The notes: generated from the letters alone by a model not told the origin. A stretch of DNA of 64,000 nt from an uncultured Clostridia bacterium (GCA_946186375.1 CAMHMZ010000002.1:62001-126000), one strand, 5' to 3'; positions 10,825-19,949 are shown, counted from the stretch's first letter. A program made the numbers and translations.

Positions 10825-10945
10825 CCAAATCGAAGCCCAGCGAAGCGGGTTCGATTTGGAAAAGGAAGAAGGACGCAGCGGATGTGCAGTTTTCGCGGCT
10901 ATTACGCAAACCGTGGAAACGGAACGCAGCTGCGTTCTTCTGACG
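10825..10945 (-). repeat. 121-bp tRNA-Leu-associated element, copy 1
   Basis: Minus strand CGTCAGAAGAACGCAGC...TTCTTCCTTTTCCAAATCGAACCCGCTTCGCTGGGCTTCGATTTGG; aligns without gaps to 31291..31411 (92/121 by hand count). Confidence 0.85.
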
Positions 10946-10949
10946 TTGG

Positions 10950-11537
10950 TGCGGGTAACAGGACTTGAACTCCCTGAAGGGACTAGGACGCCGCTGCGCG
11001 CCGTCCGTCGCTGCCGCTGCCCTCCGGGCAGGCAGAACCCAGTCAACCATTCCACGCACCAAAAGAGGAGCCGCCCAAAGGCGGCCCCTCTTCTGGTGCG
11101 GGTAACAGGACTTGAACTCCCTGAAGGGACTAGGACGCCGCTGCGCGCCGTCCGTCGCTGCCGCTGCCCTCCGGGCAGGCAGAACCCAGTCAACCATTCC
11201 ACGCACCAAAAGAGGAGCCGCCCAAAGGCGGCCCCTCTTCTGGTGCGGGTAACAGGACTTGAACTCCCTGAAGGGACTAGGACGCCGCTGCGCGCCGTCC
11301 GTCGCTGCCGCTGCCCTCCGGGCAGGCAGAACCCAGTCAACCATTCCACGCACCAAAAGAGGAGCCGCCCAAAGGCGGCCCCTCTTCTGGTGCGGGTAAC
11401 AGGACTTGAACTCCCTGAAGGGACTAGGACGCCGCTGCGCGCCGTCCGTCGCTGCCGCTGCCCTCCGGGCAGGCAGAACCCAGCCAACCATTCCCCGCGC
11501 CAAAAGAGGAGCCGCCCAAAGGCGGCCCCTCCGTTGG
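10950..11537 (-). repeat. Tandem array of four 147-bp units, each with a truncated tRNA-Leu 3' end and a terminator
   Basis: Starts of TGCGGGTAACAGGACTTGAAC at 10950, 11097, 11244, 11391 and in the intact tRNA at 11538, i.e. spacing 147 each time; each unit ends with AAAAGAGGAGCCGCCCAAAGGCGGCCCCTC. Confidence 0.97.
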
Positions 11538-11617
11538 TGCGGGTAACAGGACTTGAACCTGCACGGTTGCCCACTGGAACCTAAATCCAGCGTGTCTGCC
11601 AATTCCACCATACCCGC
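11538..11617 (-). tRNA. tRNA-Leu (TAG), CCA encoded at 11535-11537
   Basis: Reverse complement GCGGGTATGGTGGAATTGGCAGACACGCTGGATTTAGGTTCCAG...GGTTCAAGTCCTGTTACCCGCACCA; anticodon loop TTTAGGT. Confidence 0.95.
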
Positions 11618-11620
11618 GGA

Positions 11621-11657
11621 TAGAAAAAAGCCTGCCGCAAATGCAGCAGGCTGTATA
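11621..11657 (-). terminator. Terminator downstream of tRNA-Gly
   Basis: Minus strand AGCCTGCTGCATTTGCGGCAGGCTTTTTTC. Confidence 0.75.
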
Positions 11658-11660
11658 TGG

Positions 11661-11733
11661 AGCGGGCAACGAGGCTCGAACTCGCTACCTCCACCTTGGC
11701 AAGGTGGCGCTCTACCGGATGAGCTATGCCCGC
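11661..11733 (-). tRNA. tRNA-Gly (GCC)
   Basis: Reverse complement GCGGGCATAGCTCATCCGGTAGAGCGCCACCTTGCCAAGGTGGAGGTAGCGAGTTCGAGCCTCGTTGCCCGC. Confidence 0.95.
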
Positions 11734-11783
11734 GTCAGCAACGGATATATATTACCACAATTTGCTGATTTGTCAAGCGGAAA

Positions 11784-13118
11784 TTACGGCGTCTCCGCAG
11801 GTTCTTCCGGTGTCGGTTCTGCCGTGGGTTCCTCCGTGGGTTCTGCCGTCGGTTCTGTTATTGGTTCTATCGTCGGTTCCGCTGTCGGTTCTGCCGTGGG
11901 CTCTGTCGTCGGTTCCGCTGTCAGTTCCGCAGTGGGCTCTGTCGTGGGCTCTGTCGTCTCGTCTGCGGGCTCAGCCTCCGCCTCTGGCTTCTCCAGCAGG
12001 TCACTGTAGCGCAGTTCTCCAAGGCAGACGGCATAGGCCGCGGTATTCCAGCGATAGAGATAATCCGACCAGAATTCCGCGTCGCTGTGCAGGAAGCCCC
12101 GCTCCAGGCCCTCCTGGATGCAGGCCGCCACATCGACATGATAGCGCTGTCCGTCGATTGTGACCGCATTCCAGAAATGCTCGTTCCAGGCCAGCTGCCC
12201 GCTGATCATCTGACATTCGATACCAAGCTGGCGGCACAGCTCCACATAGGACAGTGCCAGGCCCTCGCTGTCGGCCTTACCGAGGATCAGCGCGTCATAG
12301 AGCGAGGAGAAGCCCGGCTCCTCCGTCAGTTCGCAGTGTTCGGCCAGGTACGAGCAAGCCAGAAGCGCCGCGTGCGCCGCGTCCTGTCCCTCCGCACCGG
12401 TGTTGCTCGGCACGTCCAGGTTCACAAGCTGCGCCTTTCGGCGGATGATCTCATCCTCCGGCAGACCGTAATCCAGATCGATCTCATACAGGCGCTGGCG
12501 CCCGGAGCCGCTGTACATGTATACGTCCGTCTCAGGCTCGCCCACCGCGCACAGCGGATAGGCATGATAGGTGTCCGCCACAAGCTGCTTCATCTGCAGC
12601 GTGCTGTAGGAGCTGATATTGATGAGGATGACGATGCGCGGAAGGTTTTCCTCCATCGCGCTGCGCAGGATCTCCTCCAGCCCCGTAGCATAGGTCAGCT
12701 TCTGGATCTGATCCACCGCGGAGGCGGAGTCGACATAGCGCACATGGAGCTTGGCCTCGCCGTGCGAGACGATCGTGGAATACTCATAATCCAGCTGCTG
12801 CACGCAGTAGGCAAAGAGGGCGTCCTGAGTCCTCATCTGAGAGATGGCTCCCGTCAGATCCTCCCGGCTGCTGCCATCGTAGCTCTGGTCAAATACGATC
12901 GTGCCCTCCTCGGCGCCGGCATAGACGATACTCCGCAGCGCGCTGCGAAGCCCGGCGGCGTTTCTGACCGTGATCTTCTCGGTGACGGCAGGCTGCTCCT
13001 GCACGGGCAGCTCATAGTCGGTGACCGACACATATTCTTTTTCAAAGACGCTCCCGCAGCCTGCCAGCGAAAGCAGCAGGCATAAACTGAGCAGCGCCGC
13101 AAGTCGCCGTTTCATCAT
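11784..13118 (-). CDS. Transglutaminase-like lipoprotein with C-terminal (T/A)EPT repeat tail
   Basis: Lipobox LLSLAGCG; ALSYVELCRQLGIECQMISGQLAWNEHFWNAVTIDGQRYHVDVA; TTEPTAEPT tail. Confidence 0.8.
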   Translation of the reverse strand: MMKRRLAALLSLCLLLSLAGCGSVFEKEYVSVTDYELPVQEQPAVTEKITVRNAAGLRSALRSIVYAGAEEGTIVFDQSYDGSSREDLTGAISQMRTQDALFAYCVQQLDYEYSTIVSHGEAKLHVRYVDSASAVDQIQKLTYATGLEEILRSAMEENLPRIVILINISSYSTLQMKQLVADTYHAYPLCAVGEPETDVYMYSGSGRQRLYEIDLDYGLPEDEIIRRKAQLVNLDVPSNTGAEGQDAAHAALLACSYLAEHCELTEEPGFSSLYDALILGKADSEGLALSYVELCRQLGIECQMISGQLAWNEHFWNAVTIDGQRYHVDVAACIQEGLERGFLHSDAEFWSDYLYRWNTAAYAVCLGELRYSDLLEKPEAEAEPADETTEPTTEPTAELTAEPTTEPTAEPTAEPTIEPITEPTAEPTEEPTAEPTPEEPAETP

Positions 13119-13987
13119 CTCACCTCTGCGATGTTCTCAAAGCCGTTGCCGAAAACATTCTTGGCGTCGACCACGATGAAAAACGCGTTCTCGTCGATCG
13201 AGCGGACGAGGCTGCGGATCTCGCCGATCTGCGTGCGCTTGATGACGCACATGATAATGTCCTTCTTTCGGTGCGAGTAGGCGCCCTCCCCCTCGAGGAT
13301 CGTCACGCCGCGGCGCACATGGCCGGAGATGATCTCGCGAATCAGCTCCTGGCTGTTTTCGCTGATGATGTAGCAGATATTGGAGTTGTCGATACCGTAG
13401 AGGACAAGGTCGATCACCTTGCTGACGACGTACATGCCGATCATGGAATACATGGCGCTGTCGTATTTGTCCAGGATCAGAGCATAGGCGAAAATGACCG
13501 TGACGTCCATGAACAGGACCAGCGTGCCGAAGTTGATCTGCGCAAAGCGGCGGCGCAGGAACTTGGCGACGATATCGATCCCGCCGGTCGTGGCGCCGAC
13601 ATAATAGACGAGGCCAAGCCCGAAGCCCTTGATCACGCCGCCGATGATGCAGGCCAGCAGCGGATCGTTCGTCGCGACAAAGCTCGACATGGAAAAGATG
13701 TCGACCGCAACGGAGGAGAGCGCCATGCCCGTAAGAGACCCGAGCAGGAAATCCAGCCCGAAATGCCGCCAGGCGATCAGAAAGAGCGGGATGTTCATGA
13801 CGATCGTCAACAGGCCGACGGGCAGATCCGTCAGGCGGTTGATGATCATGGCGATGCCCACGACGCCGCCCGCGACGATCGCATTCGGGTACATAAAAAA
13901 CTGGAACCCGATCGCGTAGATAAAAACGCCGACGACAATGAACAGGTACTTTCGCAGGATCTTTTTCGCGTCAAGCCTGGCTTTCAT
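13115..13987 (-). CDS. YitT family membrane protein (DUF2179)
   Basis: YAIGFQFFMYPNAIVAGGVVGIAMIIN; GVTILEGEGAYSHRKKDIIMCVIKRTQ. Confidence 0.92.
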   Translation of the reverse strand: MKARLDAKKILRKYLFIVVGVFIYAIGFQFFMYPNAIVAGGVVGIAMIINRLTDLPVGLLTIVMNIPLFLIAWRHFGLDFLLGSLTGMALSSVAVDIFSMSSFVATNDPLLACIIGGVIKGFGLGLVYYVGATTGGIDIVAKFLRRRFAQINFGTLVLFMDVTVIFAYALILDKYDSAMYSMIGMYVVSKVIDLVLYGIDNSNICYIISENSQELIREIISGHVRRGVTILEGEGAYSHRKKDIIMCVIKRTQIGEIRSLVRSIDENAFFIVVDAKNVFGNGFENIAEVR

Positions 13988-13991
13988 AGCT

Positions 13992-16232
13992 TTACTCCTC
14001 GATCAGACTCAGTTGTTGTTCCACACGGTCCTCCGGCTTGAGCAGCGCGCCGGCGGCCGGAAGGGAGCGGACCCGATAACGGGAGACGTTTTTGATCGCC
14101 GTGTCTTTCAAAGGCATGGCGGAAGTGAGGACGCGGCGGGCCTTGAGCGCCATGACACCGACGCCCTGCGTCGTGCGGCTGCTCTTCGGCTGCAGGAGCG
14201 AGGTGTTGAAGACGAGCACGCGGTCGTCACTCGAAAAGCAGGCCACGTCCGTCTCCTCGCGCAGCACGAGAACCGCCTTGACAGGACTTTTGTCCGAGCA
14301 GGCGTTGATGAGCTTGCGTCGGTTGGTCTTCGTCTCGTAGGCGGACAGTTCGATCCGCGCGGCCTTGCCGTTTTCGAAGATCAGCAAAAGCTGTCCGCGG
14401 TAATCCTGCGGGTCGATCATGGTCAGAACATTCTCGCCCTCGTCCATCTGGAGCTTTGTCGGCAGATAGACGCCAAGGGCAGAGGCCTTCCCCTCCTCCA
14501 GATCCGCGATCTTGACCTTATACATCTGCTGATGGTCGGTGAGGATCAGAAGCTCGCCGCGGTTGGTCGCCTCAAAGCTCGTCATGAGGCCGTCGCCGTC
14601 TTTGTATTTCTGCTCGCCGCTCATGCGCAGCGACTGCGCGGTGATTTTTTTGAAGTAGCCCTCCCTCGAGAGGAAGAGAGTGACGGGATAGTCGGGCACA
14701 TGCTCGCTCTCGTCGAATTCCTCGATCTCGTCAGCATAGGCGATCCCGGTCTGCCGTGGCGTGACATACTTCTTGTTGATCTGCCGGAGTTCGTCGATGA
14801 TGATACCCTTGATCCTTCTGCGGCTGTTCAGGATCGCTTCGAGCTCCTCGATCTCTTTTTCGAGCTCCTCGGTCTCCGCGGTACGCTTGAGGATGTATTC
14901 GCGGTTGATGTTGCGCAGCTTGATCTCCGCGACGAATTCCGCCTGGATCTGGTCGATCCCGAAGCCCATCATGAGGTTCGGCACGACCTCGCTCTCGAGT
15001 TCCGTTCCGCGGATGATCTCGATGGCCTTGTCGATGTCCAGCAGGATCTTCCCGAGTCCCTGCAGCAGGTGCAGCTTTTCTTTCTTCTTCGTCAGCTCGT
15101 GGAAGACGCGGCGGCGGATGCTCTCCATGCGCCAGGCCGTCCACTCCTCCAGGATCTCCCGCACCCCCATGACGCGGGGGTTGCCCGCCACGAGGATGTT
15201 GAAGTTGCAGGGGAAAGCATCCTGCAGCGTCGTCATCTTGAAGAGCTTCTGCATGAGCTTATCCGGGTCGGTGCCGCGCTTGAGGTCGATCGCGAGTCTC
15301 AGGCCGCTCAGATCGGTCTCGTCGCGCATGTCGTTGATCTCGCGGATTTTCCCGGTTTTGATGAGCTCGGCCACCTTGTCGATGATCGCCTCGGAGGTCG
15401 TGGTATAGGGGATCTCATAGATCTCTATGATGTTCTCCTTCTGGAGATACCGCCAGCGCGCACGCACCTTGAAGCTGCCGCGGCCGGTGGCGTAGATGCT
15501 CTCCATCTCCGCACGGCTGTAGATGATCTCGCCGCCGGTCGGAAAATCCGGAGCGGGCATCGCAGCGAGCAGATCCGTCTCGGGGTCGCGCAGGAAATTG
15601 ATGGTCGTCTCGCAGACCTCGTTGAGGTTGAAGCCGCAGATCGTACTGGCCATGCCGGCGGCGATGCCGGTGTTGGCCGAGACGAGCACGTTCGGGAAGG
15701 CCGTGGGAAGAAGCGAGGGCTCCTGCATGCTGCCGTCGTAATTGTCGACAAAATCGACGGTGTCCTTGTCGATATCCCGGAAGACCTCGGCGCAGATCCC
15801 GGCGAGCTTTGCCTCCGTATAACGCGAGGCTGCGTAGGACATGTCGCGAGAATAGACCTTGCCGAAGTTGCCCTTGGAGTCGACAAAGGGCGTCAGAAGC
15901 GCCTGATAGCCGACGGAGAGGCGCACCATCGTCTCGTAGATCGCGGCGTCGCCGTGAGGGTTGAGTTTCATGGTCTGGCCGACGATGTTGGCGCTCTTCG
16001 TGCGCGCGCCGGTCAGAAGGCCCATCTTGTACATCGTAAAGAGAAGCTTGCGGTGCGAGGGCTTGAAGCCGTCGATCTCGGGGATGGCGCGCGATACGAT
16101 GACGCTCATGGCGTAGGGCATGAAGTTCGTCTCGAGCGTCTGGGTGATGGGCTGCTCCTGTACGGAGCCGCGCAGCCCGATCACGTTGGGATTATCGAAT
16201 TTTTTGACTTCCTGTTCTTTTTTCTTAGCCAT
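13992..16232 (-). CDS. Type IIA topoisomerase subunit A (ParC/GyrA-like, divergent)
   Basis: PYAMSVIVSRAIPEIDGFKPSHRKLLFTMYKMG; active-site context SYAASRYTEAKL. Confidence 0.92.
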   Translation of the reverse strand: MAKKKEQEVKKFDNPNVIGLRGSVQEQPITQTLETNFMPYAMSVIVSRAIPEIDGFKPSHRKLLFTMYKMGLLTGARTKSANIVGQTMKLNPHGDAAIYETMVRLSVGYQALLTPFVDSKGNFGKVYSRDMSYAASRYTEAKLAGICAEVFRDIDKDTVDFVDNYDGSMQEPSLLPTAFPNVLVSANTGIAAGMASTICGFNLNEVCETTINFLRDPETDLLAAMPAPDFPTGGEIIYSRAEMESIYATGRGSFKVRARWRYLQKENIIEIYEIPYTTTSEAIIDKVAELIKTGKIREINDMRDETDLSGLRLAIDLKRGTDPDKLMQKLFKMTTLQDAFPCNFNILVAGNPRVMGVREILEEWTAWRMESIRRRVFHELTKKKEKLHLLQGLGKILLDIDKAIEIIRGTELESEVVPNLMMGFGIDQIQAEFVAEIKLRNINREYILKRTAETEELEKEIEELEAILNSRRRIKGIIIDELRQINKKYVTPRQTGIAYADEIEEFDESEHVPDYPVTLFLSREGYFKKITAQSLRMSGEQKYKDGDGLMTSFEATNRGELLILTDHQQMYKVKIADLEEGKASALGVYLPTKLQMDEGENVLTMIDPQDYRGQLLLIFENGKAARIELSAYETKTNRRKLINACSDKSPVKAVLVLREETDVACFSSDDRVLVFNTSLLQPKSSRTTQGVGVMALKARRVLTSAMPLKDTAIKNVSRYRVRSLPAAGALLKPEDRVEQQLSLIEE

Positions 16233-16255
16233 AACGGTCCTGTACCCTTTCGCCC

Positions 16256-18256
16256 TCAGGAGATATCAGCCAGGTCGAGATATTTATAGCCGAACTCGGA
16301 GATGAAGTTCTTTCTCCCGTTCAGATCGTCCCCGAGCAGAAGCTCGAAGACCTCGGCCATGTGCTGCGCGTCCTCGGGCATCACCTTGATGAGGCGGCGC
16401 GTCTCGGGGTTCATGGTGGTCATCCACATCATATCCGGGTCGTTCTCGCCGAGGCCCTTACTGCGGCTGATGCTGGCCTTCGCGCCGCCGAGCTTGTCGA
16501 GGATCTCGGCTTTCTCCCGGTCGGTGTAAGCAAAATAAGTTTTGCCCTTGCAGTTGATCTCATACAGCGGAGACTCCGCGATGTACACATAGCCCTCGCG
16601 GATCAATGTCGGCACGAGGCGGTAGAGCATGGTGAGAATGAGCGTGCGGATATGGTAGCCGTCCACATCGGCGTCGGTGCAGATGACAACCTTGCTCCAG
16701 CGGAGATTGTTCAGATCGAAGTTTGAAAGATCCTTTGTGTGCTTGTCCTTTACCTCCACGCCGCAGCCGAGGACCTTCATGAGGTCGGTGATGATCTCGC
16801 TTTTGAAGATGCGCACATAATCGGCCTTGAGGCAGTTGAGGATCTTGCCGCGCACGGGCATGATGCCCTGATATTCGGCGTCGCGGCTGAGCTTGACCGA
16901 GCCGAGAGCCGAGTCACCCTCCACGATGTAGATCTCGCGCTTTTCCGGATCGCGGCTGCGGCAGTCGACGAATTTCTGTACGCGGTTGGAGATATCCACC
17001 TTTCCGGTGAGCTGGCGTTTGATGTTCTGCCGCGTCCGTTCTGCCGTTTCGCGGGAGCGCTTGTTGATCAGCACCTGCTCGGCGATCCGGTCGGCCTCCG
17101 GCTTGTTTTCGATGAAATAGACCTCGAGCTGCGCCTTGAGCCATTCGGTCATGGCCGTCTGGATAAAGCGGTTGTTGATGGCCTTCTTCGTCTGGTTTTC
17201 GTAAGAGGTCTGGGTGGAAAAGCAGTTTGTCACCAGCACAAGGCAGTCCTGCACGTCCTGGAATTTGATGGGCTGCTCGTTTTTCTGGTACTTCCCCTGC
17301 TTCTTGAGATAGGCGTCGATCACATAGGGAAAGGCATTCTTGACCGCCCGGTCTGGAGAGCCGCCGTTTTCCAGGAAGGAAGAGTTGTGATAATATTCGA
17401 TCGTCTGGACATCCTGCTTGTTGGAAAAGCAAAAGGCGGCAGAGAGCTTGACCTTGTATTCCGGCTTGTCCTCGCGGTCGCGGCCCTTGCGCTCGGCCGA
17501 GATGAAGTAGGGCGCAGTGAGCGCTCCCTCTCCTGCCAGCTCCGTCACATAGTCCTGAATGCCGTTATCATAGCGGTAATCCGTGGTTTCGAATTTGCTG
17601 CCGCGCTGCAGCCGCAGGCGGAAGGTGATCCCCGCGTTGACAACGGCCTGCTTGTGCATGACGTCGCGGAAATAGTCCTCGGGGACAGCGATGTCGGTGA
17701 AGACCTCCCGGTCGGGCAGCCAGCGGATCGTGGTACCGGTCTTTTTCCGGTCGGCCGGAGAGATCTTCAGCTGCTGGCCCTTTTTCCCGACGGGCTTACC
17801 TTTTTTGAAGCCGATCTCGTACTTGTTGCCGTCTCTCCACACCGTGACGAGCATATATTCCGAGGCGTACTGCGTGGCGCAGGAGCCGAGCCCGTTGAGG
17901 CCCAGCGAATATTCATAGTTGCCGCCGTCGGCGTTTTTATACTTGCCGCCCGCGTACAGCTCACAGAAGACGAGCTCCCAGTTGAAGCGCTTTTCCGTGG
18001 GGTTATAGTCCATCGGGCAGCCGCGGCCGAAGTCCTCCACTTCGATCGAATGATCCTCAAAGTACGTAAGCGTGATCAGATCGCCGTGCCCCTCGCGCGC
18101 TTCGTCGATGGAGTTGGAGAGGATCTCAAAGGCCGCGTGTTCGCAGCCCTCCAGCCCGTCCGAGCCGAAGATGACCGCCGGACGCTGCCGGACGCGCTCC
18201 TCGTCCTTGAGCTGGATGATGTCGTCGTTGCCGTATTGGACGCTGTTTTTGCTCAT
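16256..18256 (-). CDS. Type IIA topoisomerase subunit B (ParE/GyrB-like, divergent)
   Basis: GHKL ATPase region HAAFEILSNSIDEAREGH; toprim EGDSALGS...DADVDGYHIRTL. Confidence 0.92.
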   Translation of the reverse strand: MSKNSVQYGNDDIIQLKDEERVRQRPAVIFGSDGLEGCEHAAFEILSNSIDEAREGHGDLITLTYFEDHSIEVEDFGRGCPMDYNPTEKRFNWELVFCELYAGGKYKNADGGNYEYSLGLNGLGSCATQYASEYMLVTVWRDGNKYEIGFKKGKPVGKKGQQLKISPADRKKTGTTIRWLPDREVFTDIAVPEDYFRDVMHKQAVVNAGITFRLRLQRGSKFETTDYRYDNGIQDYVTELAGEGALTAPYFISAERKGRDREDKPEYKVKLSAAFCFSNKQDVQTIEYYHNSSFLENGGSPDRAVKNAFPYVIDAYLKKQGKYQKNEQPIKFQDVQDCLVLVTNCFSTQTSYENQTKKAINNRFIQTAMTEWLKAQLEVYFIENKPEADRIAEQVLINKRSRETAERTRQNIKRQLTGKVDISNRVQKFVDCRSRDPEKREIYIVEGDSALGSVKLSRDAEYQGIMPVRGKILNCLKADYVRIFKSEIITDLMKVLGCGVEVKDKHTKDLSNFDLNNLRWSKVVICTDADVDGYHIRTLILTMLYRLVPTLIREGYVYIAESPLYEINCKGKTYFAYTDREKAEILDKLGGAKASISRSKGLGENDPDMMWMTTMNPETRRLIKVMPEDAQHMAEVFELLLGDDLNGRKNFISEFGYKYLDLADIS

Positions 18257-18399
18257 AATCCCTTGCCTTTCAGAAAACACAATATCTTGCGGAATAATGC
18301 AGGTCATAGCTTACCTATTTTAACTTATATAGTATATCGCATCTTTTTTGTTTTTTCAAGTCTTTCCCCCGCTGTGCTTCTTTTCTTCGCATTTACAGA

Positions 18400-18432
18400 A
18401 AACACCTCGCCGTAAAGACGAGGTGTTTTTCG
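18400..18432 (-). terminator. Intrinsic terminator-like hairpin
   Basis: AAACACCTCGCCGTAAAGACGAGGTGTTTTTC. Confidence 0.6.
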
Positions 18433-18448
18433 TGTCTGATCTGAATCT

Positions 18449-19339
18449 TTATTTACCGGTATCGACTTCGGAGAGGAACTTGGCGTTGACCCAGCCCTTG
18501 ACTGTCTTGGTTTCGACATAGGTAAAGCCGTTGACCGTCTTATAGGCCGTGACCTTGGTGTTGGGCTCCATGGTCGTCATGTGCGTGAAGACTCCGTACG
18601 GATCGTACAGGACATAGACCTTGTTGTCATGCGACATGATCATTTTCTTTCCGTCGTCGGTCTTGCCGCTGACAAGGACAGGTGTATCATTGCCGTCGCA
18701 GACGAACTGGTTGGTGCCCCAGGCGTAGAGGCCGCCGGAGGTTACGAACAGCGCGTAGCCATCCTTCTGCGCGAGCACGGAAACGACGGTGCCGTTATTG
18801 ATCTTTCCGATCTTCTCGGCTTCCTTGCTGGGGGCGTACAGCTCATAGATGCAGATGCCGCGGCTGCCCAGGATCGTCTTGTTGACGGGAGCGGAGAGGA
18901 AGTACGCGTCTTCCGGGATCTCGAGCGACGCGCTCTGCGCCTTCATCTTTTCGATATGCTCGTCGTACCAGTGCGTTTCCGCGGCAACAGGCTCTTCGGT
19001 CTCAGTCGGGGCCTCGGTCTCAGTCGGGGTCTCGGTCTCAGTCGGGGCCTCGGTCTCAGTCGGGGTCTCGGTCTTGGTCTCAGCGGGCTCCTGCTCCTCG
19101 GCGGGGGCAGCCTGCTCGGGCTCTACCGTCTCGGTCAGACCGCAGCGCGTGCACTCTCTCGTGGTCTCGTCCTTTTGGATCCAGTCATGGCCAAGAGGCT
19201 CTCCGTTCTGGATCCCGCATTTTTCACATACCTGCGGCTCTGTGCAGGTCGCTTCCTTCCAGCTGTGGCTGCACTCACCGCACGCGGCCAGCATGAATAC
19301 CAGCATGGCGGCAGCCAGGATCGTGGTGATCTTTTTCAT
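18449..19339 (-). CDS. Lipoprotein with zinc-ribbon-like Cys pairs, ETPTETEAP linker and SH3-like C-terminus
   Basis: MKKITTILAAAMLVFMLAACG; CTEPQVCEKCG, CTRCG; PTETEAPTETET repeats. Confidence 0.7.
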   Translation of the reverse strand: MKKITTILAAAMLVFMLAACGECSHSWKEATCTEPQVCEKCGIQNGEPLGHDWIQKDETTRECTRCGLTETVEPEQAAPAEEQEPAETKTETPTETEAPTETETPTETEAPTETEEPVAAETHWYDEHIEKMKAQSASLEIPEDAYFLSAPVNKTILGSRGICIYELYAPSKEAEKIGKINNGTVVSVLAQKDGYALFVTSGGLYAWGTNQFVCDGNDTPVLVSGKTDDGKKMIMSHDNKVYVLYDPYGVFTHMTTMEPNTKVTAYKTVNGFTYVETKTVKGWVNAKFLSEVDTGK

Positions 19340-19685
19340 ATCATTTCCTCCAATCATTGAGATCGGCGTCATTTTACATATCCTGGGCAGACAATGCAAG
19401 ACAATCTTAAGGCAAGTGTCAAAATCTTAAGCTTAAGAATCCTTAATTTACGCAAAAGGCGGGCCGCATGGCGGCCCGCCCCGCGGCGGATATTCCCTTT
19501 TTCCCGGGGAACTCTCCGCTCACTTGACAATTTGCTGTTTTGGATGTATTCATATATCAAAGGATATATGCTTTGCATCCGGCTCTTCTGTCTTTTTTGA
19601 CGCCCAGCGCCTTGTCCGGGCATAGTATATGCAGGAAGAGATGATCATACGCAGACAGTTTCTGCCTGTCGGGAAAGGAGTGCGT

Positions 19686-19949
19686 ATGGAGACCGTTTCC
19701 GGCCTTCTGCTGCTGGCCGCCGTCGTGGTCGGTGTTATTCTGCTTATCAAGCTTCTCGCTTCGCCGTTCAAAAAGATCTTCAAGCTCTTGCTCAACGCCG
19801 TCATGGGCTTTGTGATGCTCTACGCCGTCAATTTCTTCGGCGCCTTTATCGGCATCGAGCTTGAAATCAATCTCATCAACGCCCTCGTGGCGGGCTTTCT
19901 CGGCGTGCCGGGGATCGTGCTGCTCGTCGCGCTGAAGTTCCTGCTATGA
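19686..19949 (+). CDS. bofA: Pro-sigmaK processing inhibitor BofA family protein
   Basis: KLLASPFKKIFKLLLNAVMGFVMLYAVNFFG...INLINALVAGFLGVPGIVLLVALKFLL. Confidence 0.88.
   Translation: METVSGLLLLAAVVVGVILLIKLLASPFKKIFKLLLNAVMGFVMLYAVNFFGAFIGIELEINLINALVAGFLGVPGIVLLVALKFLL

Noticed and set aside
10950-11537. CRISPR array
   Set aside because: Units are contiguous near-identical 147-bp tandem repeats with no unique spacers and no cas genes nearby.
10730-11611. MVELADTLDLGSSGQPCRFKSCYPHQ... protein
   Set aside because: Its start is the translated tRNA-Leu(TAG) itself and the rest follows the 147-bp repeat; treated as a repeat-derived frame, not a gene.
13938-16289. 783-aa antisense ORF over the topoisomerase A gene
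   Set aside because: Same GC-driven shadow-ORF effect; the minus-strand gene has clear catalytic motifs.
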